64,000 nucleotides of DNA, taken from Streptosporangium subroseum (GTDB taxonomy: Bacteria > Actinomycetota > Actinomycetes > Streptosporangiales > Streptosporangiaceae). The stretch's first letter is position 1, and each line of letters opens with the position of its first letter. Location: assembly GCF_900188345.1 (NCBI RefSeq), contig NZ_FZOD01000047.1:1-64000 (forward strand), read 5' to 3'. The notes below the pieces were generated by a model. It saw only the letters and a list, made by a program, of their open reading frames with translations, was not told the DNA's origin and ran no database searches. Below, piece by piece: positions 26,901 to 34,921 of the stretch. Position numbers and translations under genes: made by a program.

Positions 26901-29042
26901 GAACTCCGCGCCGAAGGCGGCCCGGCCCTCGCTCGCCAGCAGCTCCCCGCGACGCGCGTCCAGGGTGGCCCGGGCGCGGTTGACCCCGCCGAGCACCTCG
27001 CCGACCCGCTCCAGGATGGCCGTCCGCACGGTCGCGTCGGCGATGTCGAGCGTGCCGACCACCTCGATCACGACCTCAAGCCCCTGCGCCTGGCCGCCCA
27101 GTCGCTCGCCGATCGGCCCGGCCTCCGCCACGGTCACGATGGCGCTCGCGTCGGAGACCAGCCGTTCGACCTCCGTCCGGTAACCGGCGAAGGCGTCCTC
27201 GCCCTGCAGGAAGCCGGCCGCGCGCCGCGCGGTGCTGCCGAGTTCGGCGTCGAGTTCGGCGCCCAGCTCCTCGATCCGGGTGAGGTTCACGTAACGCAGC
27301 TCGCGCAGGGTCACCAGCCGCCCCTGGGCCCGCCGCAGATCGGCGAGCTGGGTGACCCACGCCTGAGCGGAGCGAGGCGCCTCGCCGCGTGCCCGCCGCA
27401 GGAGCGCGGTGATCTCGACGGCGGCGTTCTCCAGCGCGGTCGCGGCCTGCTCGGTGAGCGACTGGACGTTCTCGAACTCGTCCAGCACCTGCTCGGCGCC
27501 GGCCCGCACGTCGGTCAGCGGTCCCCGGAGCCCGTGCTCGCCCAGCCAGTGGTAGTGGTCGAAGATCCGGGCGCAGGCGGCGATCAGCGCTTCGAAGACG
27601 GGGATCGACGGCGCCATCTCGTCGACCATCCGGGCCACCGACAGGCAGTCGGAGATCCCGCGCACCAGCTCCGCGTTGCCGATCCGCTCCAGCGGACCGC
27701 TCCCCGCCGGCTGGGCGGCGGCGTAGACGTCCGACTGGTACGGCGTCTGCCAGACCTGCATCGGGTGGACGCGGGTGGGCTCGTCGGAGGTCGCCCTGAA
27801 GACGACCAGGGTGCCGTCGTCGAACAGCGAGTAACCGTGGCAGGAGAAAGGCGTCGCCACCTGCTTACGGATCACGTTGTACGGCAGCAGCAGCGACCGG
27901 CCCTCGCTCCGGGCGTGGAAGACGTAGAGCACGTCCTCGCCGTTGGCCGAGCGGATGACCCGCTCGAACTCCAGGTCGGAGACGTCGGTGTCGAAGGTCT
28001 TGCCGATCCCGGTGGACAGGTGGTAGCCGCCGGGGAAGATGATCCCCTGGTCCTCGGGAAGACGCTGGCAGGCCTGGCCGATGCCGTCGAGGCGGACCAC
28101 GCCCTTGGTCTGGGTGTTGAAGACCAGGTGCCGCCATTCGGCCTCCTTGTACGGCCGGATGCGCAGCAGGATCAGCGGGCCGATCCTGGCGTGGTACACC
28201 TCGGCGTCCGCGAGGCTCTGCAGCGGCTCGGCGACGGGTTCGCGGTAGACGCCCTCGCCGCTCTCCGTGTTGTTCTCGACCTTGATGGTGAGGTCGCCGC
28301 CGATGGTCTCGACGAACACCTCGCCCTGGATCGAGATGTGCGGGTGGCGGCCGGGCACGTGGTCGTCGCGGGTGGCCGCGACCCACTCGAAGTCGTGGGA
28401 CGGCGGGAACGTGTGGTCGCGCTCGCCGCGGTCGTCGATGTAGGTGAGCGTGCCGTCCACCCCGACCTGCCAGCGCAGCACCCGCGTGTCCTGGGGGCCG
28501 GTCTGGAAGACGGCCAGCATCTTGCCCTCGATGCGGCGGAGCTGGACCAGCCGGGTCTCCCGGTAGTAGCGGTAGAGCTCGGCGAAGTCCCGCTCGAACT
28601 GCGGATCGCGGAACATCGGCGCGGGATCGAACCGGAACGCGTCCCCGTTCCCTTCCCCGCCCCGGCCTTCGCTCCCACTCCCATCCCCGTCCCGGCCACC
28701 GTTCCCCGCACTCCGTACGAACGTGTGCATGGAGAAGACGTCCTCGACGGCCGTCTCCGGTTTCAGCCCGATGAACACGTTGTAGCCGAACAGCATGAGC
28801 CCGCCGATCGACACGATGTCGCGGGGCACGCAGTTGTTCTCGGTGCGGATCCGTTCGGTGCCGATGAGGCGGAGCTCGGCCCCGCCGAACACCTCCAGGC
28901 GCTCGGCGTTGAGCGCCTCCGCCTGCCGGGCCAGCTCGGCGGCCTGCTCGGTGAGCCGGGCGCGGAGCACCTCGTAGGTGCCCGCGTCCAGCTCCGCGTG
29001 TCCGCTCGGCGCCTTGGCGGCCGCCTCTGTCGTCTCTGTCAT
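23955..29042 (-). CDS. Giant AAA+ ATPase with DUF3686-type N-terminal region ('DNA repair ATPase' family)
   Basis: 1695 residues. The first ~480 residues are beta-rich with conserved NNCVPRDIVSIGGLMLFGYN and HPHISIQGEV; about 500-900 is largely helical and coiled (many Ala/Arg/Glu/Leu heptads); a middle helical part follows with a His/Gly/Thr-rich low-complexity stretch near 1105. The C-terminal AAA+ domain has Walker A SPPGYGKTTLMEY (near 1334) and Walker B VLLYLDDIQ (near 1394), with a later AGNPYTESGKRFRIPDMLANR, MoxR-like. Databases label this family DNA repair ATPase, but the function is not known to me. It lies 11 bp after the SPFH gene in an operon with the NfeD-like gene, which suggests remodelling of a membrane-microdomain assembly rather than DNA repair (inference). 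Confidence 0.82.
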   Translation of the reverse strand: MTETTEAAAKAPSGHAELDAGTYEVLRARLTEQAAELARQAEALNAERLEVFGGAELRLIGTERIRTENNCVPRDIVSIGGLMLFGYNVFIGLKPETAVEDVFSMHTFVRSAGNGGRDGDGSGSEGRGGEGNGDAFRFDPAPMFRDPQFERDFAELYRYYRETRLVQLRRIEGKMLAVFQTGPQDTRVLRWQVGVDGTLTYIDDRGERDHTFPPSHDFEWVAATRDDHVPGRHPHISIQGEVFVETIGGDLTIKVENNTESGEGVYREPVAEPLQSLADAEVYHARIGPLILLRIRPYKEAEWRHLVFNTQTKGVVRLDGIGQACQRLPEDQGIIFPGGYHLSTGIGKTFDTDVSDLEFERVIRSANGEDVLYVFHARSEGRSLLLPYNVIRKQVATPFSCHGYSLFDDGTLVVFRATSDEPTRVHPMQVWQTPYQSDVYAAAQPAGSGPLERIGNAELVRGISDCLSVARMVDEMAPSIPVFEALIAACARIFDHYHWLGEHGLRGPLTDVRAGAEQVLDEFENVQSLTEQAATALENAAVEITALLRRARGEAPRSAQAWVTQLADLRRAQGRLVTLRELRYVNLTRIEELGAELDAELGSTARRAAGFLQGEDAFAGYRTEVERLVSDASAIVTVAEAGPIGERLGGQAQGLEVVIEVVGTLDIADATVRTAILERVGEVLGGVNRARATLDARRGELLASEGRAAFGAEFALLGQAITGALAMADTPERCDEQLGRLMLQLENLESRFTEFDDFLEQLTSKREDVYEAFSSRRQSLLDERARRADRLADSATRLLAGVRRRVAGLKSPDEINTYFGSDPMVVKLRGVAGELRALGDQVRAEELEGRIKSARQEAGRALRDRLDLYSDGGETIRLGRHLFAVNTQAADLTLVPHQDGMAFAVTGTDYRSPVRDETFAASRPFWNQLLVSESAEVYRGEHLAAWILAAAEAGTLNVGESAVSLDALHEAAVTEGELQSIVRRVAESRYDEGYERGVHDHDAAAILSALLRLHAGAGLLRYPPAARAAAQLFWAFGADEAARLTWTTRAVSLARARALFGRVDAVDEIRGALGSAVATFIHGLEDHTPAPATAGTAGRNGTERDATGHGTTGHGATGQHGEGVSALAGEYLFEELAGRPFGFVTSAGARSLLERFDRVLGPSRTEFENDLRALGDDLPRRHQLARAWLGSFEPSASTSAELPEAVAVQLCEVSRHDSSAALTATVEGLLGAHPRITGRRLDLRLDEFLARTRNFRDLRVPAYRAYQKRRNELVATERGRLRLEEFQPKVMTSFVRNELLDQVYLPLIGDNLAKQLGATGDAKRTDQMGMLLLISPPGYGKTTLMEYVASRLGLIFVKVNGPALGHLVTSVDPAEAPDATARQEIEKISFALEMGNNVLLYLDDIQHTSPELLQKFISLCDGQRRMEGVWEGRARTYDLRGKRFAVCMAGNPYTESGKRFRIPDMLANRADVWNLGDVLSGRDELFALSYVDNALTSNPILAPLAARDRGDIRLLIRLAQGDSGVRADQLSHPYSSVELEQILTVLRKLLRIQRVVLANNRAYIASAAQADSSRTEPPFQLQGSYRNMNKLAARVVPVMNDAELEILIDDHYLGEAQTLTSGAEANLLKLAELRGTMTPEQVRRWAEVKTAYLRSQALGGAEDDPMARAVGAVGLLADRVSTAIEHAADRLSSEP

Positions 29043-29053
29043 GGACGGCGCCG

Positions 29054-31177
29054 CTATTTGTCGGAGTTGAGGGAGTTACCGGAGTGCAGGGCCGCGACCG
29101 GCGCCTCGGCGACGCCGAGCTTCTGCGCGTCGCTCAGCAGGTCACGCAGCCTGTCCGCGTCGGGGCCGCCCTCCTTGATCAGCTTCACCAGCAGCGCGGA
29201 GAGCGAGAGGTTCCGCACGTCGGCGGTGTCCAGCGAGCCGAGCATCTTGGTCAGGTCGGCGGGCAGGCTCGCCGAGCCGTCCAGGTACGGCCCGGCCAGC
29301 GTCTGAGCGGTCTCGGAGTGCTGCATGAAGCCGTCCACGCTCTTGCCCATGGTGATCGAGCCGATCAGCCGGTCGAAGAACACGCTGTCGCCGCCGACGA
29401 TGTCGATGTTGGCCTTCGACAGGCCGGCCGACAGTACGGCGGCCTGCGCCTCGGCGACCTTGAGCTGGACGTTGACCCCGGCGAGGCGGATCTCCTTGTC
29501 CGCGTCCAGCCGCAGACGGAACTCCTCGTGGGTGCGGCTCGCGTCGTTGAACGCGGCCATCGCCGCCGCCTTCTCGGTGAGACCCTCGGCCTCGGCCTTG
29601 AGCTTCTCGCCGACCCCGGACGCGGCGGCCAGGGCCATGGCCTGCTCGCCCTCCGCCTCGGCCTTCAGCTTCTCGCGGATCGACGTGGCGTTCGCGAGGG
29701 CCTTGGCCTGGTCGCCCTCGGCGGTCGCCAGGGACTTCTCCCGCTCGACCATTGCCTCGGCGCGGCCGACCTTCTCGATCGCCGCGGCGTCCCGCTCACG
29801 CACCTGCACCTCGGCCAGGCCGACCGCGGCGGCCTCCGCCTGGATGCCCTCGGCGAGGCGGATCTTCGCGCGGGTGTCGAGCTCGGCGGCCTGCTGGCGG
29901 GACTCGGCGAGCACCAGGATCTCGCGTGCCCTGTGCTTGGACGCGGCCTCGGACGCCTCCGCCGCCTTGATGTCCTTGACCAGGCTCTCCTGAGCCTCGG
30001 CCTCGGCCTGGATGATCACGGCCTGACGGGTCCGCTCGGCCTCCTCGACCACCCGCAGGCGCTTGATGCTCTCCTCCTGCTCGGCGACGGTCTTCTCCAC
30101 CACGATCCGCTCCCGGATCACCTCGGCGATGGAGCGCTTCTCGCCTTCGAGCTCCTTGTCCTTGGAGATGCGGGACAGCTCGGTCTCGCGCTCGCGGGAG
30201 ATGACCTCCATCATGCGGTCCTTCTCGATCCGCTCGGTCTCGATGGCGATGACGCGCTCGCGGTTCTTCGCCGCCACGGCGATCTCGCGGGCCTGGTTCT
30301 CCTTCTGGACACCCAGCTGCTCGTCGGTGCGCAGGCCGGCCGAATGGGCCTTGAACCGCTCCTCGGCCTGGACCTTGGCGGTCTCCGCCTGCTCGCGGGC
30401 GCGCATGGTCTCGACCTCGCGCTTCTGCTTGGTCTCCGCGTCGTGCTGGCGGCGCTCCAGCTCGAGGATGGCCTCCCGCGCGTCCACGTTCTGGCGGGTG
30501 ATCTCCTTCTCCTCGTGCCGCTGGTACTCGTTGGTCCGCACGTGCTCGATCGCGGTCAGTTCAGTGATCTTACGGATGCCCTGCGCGTCGAGGATGTTGG
30601 CCGGGTCGAGCTTGGAGAGGGGAGTCTGCTCCAGGAAGTCGATGGCCGCGTCCTCGAGGCTGTAGCCGTTGAGGTCGGTGCCGATGACCTGGATGATCTG
30701 GTCGCGGAACTGGTCGCGCTGGGTGTAGAGGTCCACGAAGTCGAGCTGCTTGCCGACCGTCTTGAGCGCCTCGGAGAACTTGGCGCTGAACAGCTCCTGC
30801 AGCGTCTCCTGGTCGCTGGCCCTGGCGGTGCCGATGGCCTGGGCGACCTTCACCACGTCCTCGGCGGTCTTGTTGACGCGGACGAAGAAGGTGATCCGGA
30901 TGTCGGCCCGGATGTTGTCCCGGCAGATCAGGCCCTCGTGGCCGGTCCGTTCGATCTCGATGGTCTTCACCGAGATGTCCATGATCTCGGACTTGTGGAA
31001 CACGGGCAGGACGACCGCGCCGGTGAAGGTGACGTCCACCTTGTTGATCTTGGAGACGATCAGCGCCTTGCCCTGTTCGACCTTGTAGAACAGGCGGCTG
31101 ACCATGAAGAGCAGGCCGATGGCGACGAGAAGGATGACGGCTAAGAGGATGCCGAATCCGGTGGAGATGACGTCCAT
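29054..31177 (-). CDS. Flotillin/SPFH-domain membrane scaffold (YqiK-like)
   Basis: 707 residues. One N-terminal membrane helix (GILLAVILLVAIGLLFMVSR) is followed by an SPFH/band-7 domain (about 35-200: EQGKALIVSKINKVDVTFTG, LICRDNIRADIRITFFVRV) and a very long Ala/Glu/Lys/Arg coiled coil (about 220-580) with repeats of EKLKAEAEGEQAMALAAA type. This is the flotillin layout. Flotillins oligomerise on the inner leaflet and organise membrane microdomains. The gene is 12 bp after the NfeD-like gene, and NfeD/YqiJ proteins are the usual flotillin partners. Confidence 0.92.
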   Translation of the reverse strand: MDVISTGFGILLAVILLVAIGLLFMVSRLFYKVEQGKALIVSKINKVDVTFTGAVVLPVFHKSEIMDISVKTIEIERTGHEGLICRDNIRADIRITFFVRVNKTAEDVVKVAQAIGTARASDQETLQELFSAKFSEALKTVGKQLDFVDLYTQRDQFRDQIIQVIGTDLNGYSLEDAAIDFLEQTPLSKLDPANILDAQGIRKITELTAIEHVRTNEYQRHEEKEITRQNVDAREAILELERRQHDAETKQKREVETMRAREQAETAKVQAEERFKAHSAGLRTDEQLGVQKENQAREIAVAAKNRERVIAIETERIEKDRMMEVISRERETELSRISKDKELEGEKRSIAEVIRERIVVEKTVAEQEESIKRLRVVEEAERTRQAVIIQAEAEAQESLVKDIKAAEASEAASKHRAREILVLAESRQQAAELDTRAKIRLAEGIQAEAAAVGLAEVQVRERDAAAIEKVGRAEAMVEREKSLATAEGDQAKALANATSIREKLKAEAEGEQAMALAAASGVGEKLKAEAEGLTEKAAAMAAFNDASRTHEEFRLRLDADKEIRLAGVNVQLKVAEAQAAVLSAGLSKANIDIVGGDSVFFDRLIGSITMGKSVDGFMQHSETAQTLAGPYLDGSASLPADLTKMLGSLDTADVRNLSLSALLVKLIKEGGPDADRLRDLLSDAQKLGVAEAPVAALHSGNSLNSDK

Positions 31178-31189
31178 GTGGTCCCTCGG

Positions 31190-31792
31190 TTAAATAGGAC
31201 GGTCGGGGTCGAGTTCCGCGGCGTACGGCATCACCCAGAAAAACTCGCCGGGGGAGTCATAGGCGAAGATCAGGGCGGTGCTGCCGGCGGCGAAGACGTC
31301 GTCACCGGTCTGGCGGACTTGCACGAGGGCGGATGAACCGTCGGGGGAGGTGACCTCGGCCTGGCCGAAGTTCTCGCCGACACGACCCGTGCGGATGACG
31401 CAGGTACGGCCCACGAAGTCGGCCCGGGAGGGGACGCGCTCCTTCGGGATGACACGCCTCAGGAACAGCACGATCAGCCGGGTGAACACCCAGGCGCAGA
31501 CCAGTGCCGCGATCAGTACGGCGATCAGGGCGGGGAGACCGCTGAACAGAACGCCGCCCACCAGGCTGGCGAACCACGCGGTGACGACCAGCAGCGAGAC
31601 GACCACGGCGACCGGTATTCCGCCGAGCCCCAGACCCGCCGCCCATCCGGTGAAGCCCGTCGCCCCGGTTCCGTCACTGTCGAACTCGATCCCACCGAAT
31701 ACGGCGATCAACCAGTAACCGAGAACAACCAGAAGCAGAAAGGTGAAAAGGACGGTCGGAAAAGCCAGTACGGCCTCGATGAACTGGGTCAT
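31190..31792 (-). CDS. NfeD/YqiJ-like membrane protein with OB-fold tail
   Basis: 200 residues from ATG 31792 (MTQFIEAVLAFPTVLFTFLL); a TTG at 31828 would add 12 residues. Three or four membrane segments (about 7-30, 50-75, 80-110) precede a C-terminal beta-rich domain (GRTCVIRTGRVGENFGQAEV, SALVQVRQTGDDVFAAG) that looks like the OB-fold of the NfeD family. It is the first gene of the operon with the flotillin and the giant ATPase, and probably anchors or regulates the flotillin lattice. Confidence 0.83.
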   Translation of the reverse strand: MTQFIEAVLAFPTVLFTFLLLVVLGYWLIAVFGGIEFDSDGTGATGFTGWAAGLGLGGIPVAVVVSLLVVTAWFASLVGGVLFSGLPALIAVLIAALVCAWVFTRLIVLFLRRVIPKERVPSRADFVGRTCVIRTGRVGENFGQAEVTSPDGSSALVQVRQTGDDVFAAGSTALIFAYDSPGEFFWVMPYAAELDPDRPI

Positions 31793-31841
31793 CGGTGTGT
31801 GAGATCCCCCTGCCGACGTGCCTGACAATGCGCTCCCCCGA

Positions 31842-31894
31842 GCACATGTGCATGACTATATACACATAAAGATCGGGTAAAGGGAATAGTTCCC
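31842..31894 (-). promoter_or_regulatory. Likely promoter/operator region of the NfeD-flotillin-ATPase operon
   Basis: An AT-rich island with two palindromes: GCACATGTGC (31842-31851) and GGGAA-TAG-TTCCC (31882-31894). On the minus strand, TTTACC and a TATATA-type box lie between them at roughly promoter spacing. The assignment rests on composition and symmetry only. Confidence 0.5.
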
Positions 31895-31947
31895 TAAATT
31901 GGAGCTATGTCCGTCTGGGGCTCGCCGAGCGCCCCGGAGGCACAGAA

Positions 31948-31987
31948 AAGCCGAGGAGTCGGAGCCGGTGCTCCAGACCCTCGGCTT
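31948..31987 (-). terminator. Terminator after the small membrane-peptide gene
   Basis: Nested hairpin: outer 9-bp stem AAGCCGAGG / CCTCGGCTT and inner GGAGC-CGGT-GCTCC. On the minus strand it is followed by TTTTCTG, an unusually good U-tract for this genome. It ends transcription 13 bases past the 30-codon gene at 32000-32092. Confidence 0.8.
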
Positions 31988-31999
31988 CGGGGGAGAGTG

Positions 32000-32092
32000 T
32001 CAGGCGGGCCGGGTGACCATGTAGGCGAGACCGATGAGGATCACGACGGGAATGAGCCATACGATCGCCTCGATGGCGAATTCCTTGTACAT
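32000..32092 (-). CDS. Small single-helix membrane peptide, 30 residues
   Basis: ATG 32092 with AAGGA eight bases upstream opens MYKEFAIEAIVWLIPVVILI and continues with one more hydrophobic stretch ending MVTRPA. The peptide is almost entirely one transmembrane helix with a short charged N-terminus. A strong terminator follows directly, which supports a real short transcription unit. A start three codons upstream (ATG 32101) is possible. I do not recognise it. It sits upstream of the flotillin operon, and a role as a small membrane partner is only a suggestion. Confidence 0.6.
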   Translation of the reverse strand: MYKEFAIEAIVWLIPVVILIGLAYMVTRPA

Positions 32093-32285
32093 GAGGACCA
32101 TCCTTCGGAGTGGCAATCGGAGAGGCGCGCAGAACCGACGATAGCGGCTGCTTCCCGCCGCGACCAGAACCGGCCGATCACAGCTTTCAGAAGGAATGGA
32201 GGCGTGCCCCGCCGGGGCGCGGGAAGGGCACTCGCGGATCGCGTGAAAACGGCCCGGCCTTTATTGAAGACGAGCCGCCCGCGAC

Positions 32286-33047
32286 CTATGAGGGGTTGGC
32301 CGAACCGACCACCGTGGGAGTGCCCATGGCGGGGCCTTCGACCACGTCGGCGACCACGCAGGTGATGTTGTCCGGCCCTCCGGCGTCGCAGGCGAGCTGG
32401 ATGAGCTGCCGGATGACCTCGTCGAGGTCGTCGAACTCCGCGAGCACGTGGCGGAGCTGGACGGCCTCCACCACCCCGGACAGGCCGTCGGAGCAGAGCA
32501 GGTAGCGGTCGCCGACCTCCGCGTCCCGCAGGGAGAGGTCGAGCTCAAGGTTGTCGCCGCCGTCCAGCACCTGGAGCAGGATCGAACGGTGCGGATGCCG
32601 GGCGGCCTCCTCCGGGGTGATCCGCCCGTCGTCCATCAGGGTCTGGACCAGGGTGTGGTCGTAGGTGATCTGGTAGAGATCCCCGTTGCGGAGGAGGTAG
32701 GCGCGGGAGTCGCCGATGTGGGCGAGGGCGACCCGCGAGCCGTTCCAGAGCATCAGGGTCAGGGTGGTGCCCATGCCGGTGAGGGTCGGGTCCTCCTTGA
32801 CCAGGTCGCGCAGGCGCTGGTTGGCCTTGCGGACCCCCGCCTCGGCGGCGGCGGCCAGGTCGCCCGGGCACTCCTGGTCCAGGGGCGCGATCGTGGCGAT
32901 CGCCGCCGAGCTGGCGACCTCCCCGCCCACGTGGCCGCCCATCCCGTCGGCGACGGCGAGAAGCCGGGCGCCGGCGTAGGCCGCGTCCTCGTTGCCTTGC
33001 CGGACCCGGCCGACATCGGAACCTGCCGCATAGCGGAGCGTGATCAT
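32286..33047 (-). CDS. PP2C-family serine/threonine phosphatase
   Basis: 253 residues from ATG 33047 (MITLRYAAGSDVG). Motifs VRQGNEDAAY, LLAVADGMGGHVGG, VALAHIGDSRAYLL, LLCSDGLSGVV and GGPDNITCVVAD give the full PP2C metal site. It is a paralogue of the phosphatase at 16493, with closely matching blocks throughout. The open frame extends 70 codons upstream but without family similarity. It should dephosphorylate Ser/Thr-kinase targets. No kinase gene is adjacent. Confidence 0.93.
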   Translation of the reverse strand: MITLRYAAGSDVGRVRQGNEDAAYAGARLLAVADGMGGHVGGEVASSAAIATIAPLDQECPGDLAAAAEAGVRKANQRLRDLVKEDPTLTGMGTTLTLMLWNGSRVALAHIGDSRAYLLRNGDLYQITYDHTLVQTLMDDGRITPEEAARHPHRSILLQVLDGGDNLELDLSLRDAEVGDRYLLCSDGLSGVVEAVQLRHVLAEFDDLDEVIRQLIQLACDAGGPDNITCVVADVVEGPAMGTPTVVGSANPS

Positions 33048-33274
33048 CTGCACACCACTGGAACGTCGAGTTGCACGAGCTAGCTGCTTTCGGACAGTTG
33101 GGAGGGGCATGGGGCGAACCGAGATGTTCCACGATCCACTGAACACCATGGTGGCGCAAGCGGCCTGGGGAAGTGTTGCCACATCTGTTGACAGCTGTGG
33201 TGGCGCGTAAGCTGTTCGATGCCCCGGGCAGTACCGGGAATTCCCCACCTTACGCATGGCTAGGAGACAAGGAA

Positions 33275-34858
33275 ATGGCCGCGATCATTCAGGAGGCGGC
33301 GCGCCGCCGCACGTTCGCGGTGATCAGCCACCCCGACGCCGGTAAGTCGACCATGACGGAGGCGCTGGCGCTGCACGCGTCCGCGATCACCGAGGCCGGC
33401 GCGGTGCACGGCAAGTCCGGGCGCCGGGGAGTGACCTCCGACTGGATGGAGATGGAGAAGGCCCGAGGCATCTCCATCACCTCCGCCGCGCTCCGGTTCG
33501 AATACCGCGGCCACATGTTCAACCTGGTCGACACCCCCGGTCACGCCGATTTCTCCGAGGATACCTACCGGGTGCTGGCCGCCGTCGACTGCGCGGTCAT
33601 GTTGCTCGACGCGGCCAAGGGCATGGAGCCGCAGACCCTGAAGCTGTTCGAGGTCTGCAGGCACCGCAAGATCCCGGTCATCACGTTCGTCAACAAGTGG
33701 GACCGGCCGGGGCGTGAGGCACTGGAGCTGCTGGACGAGATCCAGGAGCGGACCGGCCTGAAGCCCACGCCGATCACCTGGCCGATCGGCAACGGCGGTT
33801 TCTTCCACGGGGTGGCGGACCGTGCCGCCGACCGTATCGTCCGTTACACCCGCACCCCCGGCGGCGCCACCAAGGCCATCGAGACCGACCTGAGCGCCGA
33901 GCAGGCCCAGGCGGAGCTGGGAGAGGACTGGGAGCGGGCCAAGGACGAGATCGACCTGCTCTCGGCGATCGGCTCCAATCACGACCAGAAGACGTTCGAG
34001 GCGCACGAGTCCACCCCGGTGCTGTTCGGCGCCGCGCTGTCCAACTTCGGCGTCGGCCGCCTGCTGGACGCGATGGTGGACATCGCCCCGGCTCCCACCC
34101 CCCGGCCGGACGTCAAAGACGACCCGCGCCCGCTGGACGAGGCGTTCTCCGGGCTGGTCTTCAAGGTGCAGGCCAACATGGACCCCTCCCACCGTGACCG
34201 GATCGCGTTCGTCCGGATCTGCTCGGGCAAGTTCGAGCGCGGCATGGTGCTGACCCACGCGGCCACCGCCCGCCCGTTCGCGACGAAATACGCGCAGTCG
34301 GTCTTCGGCCAGGAGCGCGCCACGATCGACGAGGCCTTCCCCGGCGACGTGGTCGGCCTGGTGAACGCCAGCGCCCTGCGCCCCGGCGACACGCTCTACG
34401 ACGGTCTGGCCGTCGAGTTCCCGAAGATCCCGAGCTTCGCGCCCGAGCACTTCTCCACCGCCCGGGTCCGGGACTCCAGCAGGTCCAAGCAGTTCCGCAA
34501 GGGCATCGAGCAGCTGGACGCCGAGGGCGTGGTCCAGGTCCTGCGGTCCGACGTCCGGGGAGACCAGTCGCCGGTGCTCGCGGCGGTGGGACCGATGCAG
34601 TTCGACGTGGTCAAGCACCGGATGGCCGTCGAGTTCAACACCGAGATCGCGATGGACAGGCTCGACTTCGGCATCGCCAGGCTTACCGATGCCGAGTCGG
34701 CGCCGATCCTGGCCCGCCAGCGCGGGGTGGAGGTCTTCACCCGGACGATCGACGGAGCCCTGCTGGCGCTGTTCACCGACGAATGGCGCATGCGAGGCGT
34801 GATGCGCGAATATCCGGACCTCATTTTGAACGCCCTGCTCGCCGACACACGCGGCTGA
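33275..34858 (+). CDS. prfC: Peptide chain release factor 3
   Basis: 527 residues from ATG 33275, nine bases after GGAG. A translational GTPase that removes RF1/RF2 from the ribosome after termination. G1 SHPDAGKSTMTEAL, G3 DTPGHADFSEDTYR and G4 NKWD are all visible, and the length matches RF3. The open frame continues 34 codons upstream to 33173 without similarity. A 10-bp hairpin follows the stop. Confidence 0.95.
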   Translation: MAAIIQEAARRRTFAVISHPDAGKSTMTEALALHASAITEAGAVHGKSGRRGVTSDWMEMEKARGISITSAALRFEYRGHMFNLVDTPGHADFSEDTYRVLAAVDCAVMLLDAAKGMEPQTLKLFEVCRHRKIPVITFVNKWDRPGREALELLDEIQERTGLKPTPITWPIGNGGFFHGVADRAADRIVRYTRTPGGATKAIETDLSAEQAQAELGEDWERAKDEIDLLSAIGSNHDQKTFEAHESTPVLFGAALSNFGVGRLLDAMVDIAPAPTPRPDVKDDPRPLDEAFSGLVFKVQANMDPSHRDRIAFVRICSGKFERGMVLTHAATARPFATKYAQSVFGQERATIDEAFPGDVVGLVNASALRPGDTLYDGLAVEFPKIPSFAPEHFSTARVRDSSRSKQFRKGIEQLDAEGVVQVLRSDVRGDQSPVLAAVGPMQFDVVKHRMAVEFNTEIAMDRLDFGIARLTDAESAPILARQRGVEVFTRTIDGALLALFTDEWRMRGVMREYPDLILNALLADTRG

Positions 34859-34864
34859 TCGGCC

Positions 34865-34904
34865 CGTACGGCCCGCAGCGGGGGATCCCGGTGGGGGCCG
34901 TACG
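34865..34904 (+). terminator. Terminator after prfC
   Basis: Perfect 10-bp stem CGTACGGCCC (34865-34874) / GGGCCGTACG (34895-34904) with a 20-base GC-rich loop, seven bases after the prfC stop. Confidence 0.7.
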
Positions 34905-34921
34905 TGGTGAAATATGTTCTT

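Noticed and set aside
23985..31144. Long plus-strand open frames (875, 590 and 686 codons) over the AAA and flotillin genes
   Set aside because: Gly/Arg/Val/Leu-rich translations with no domains, fully antisense to the conserved operon.
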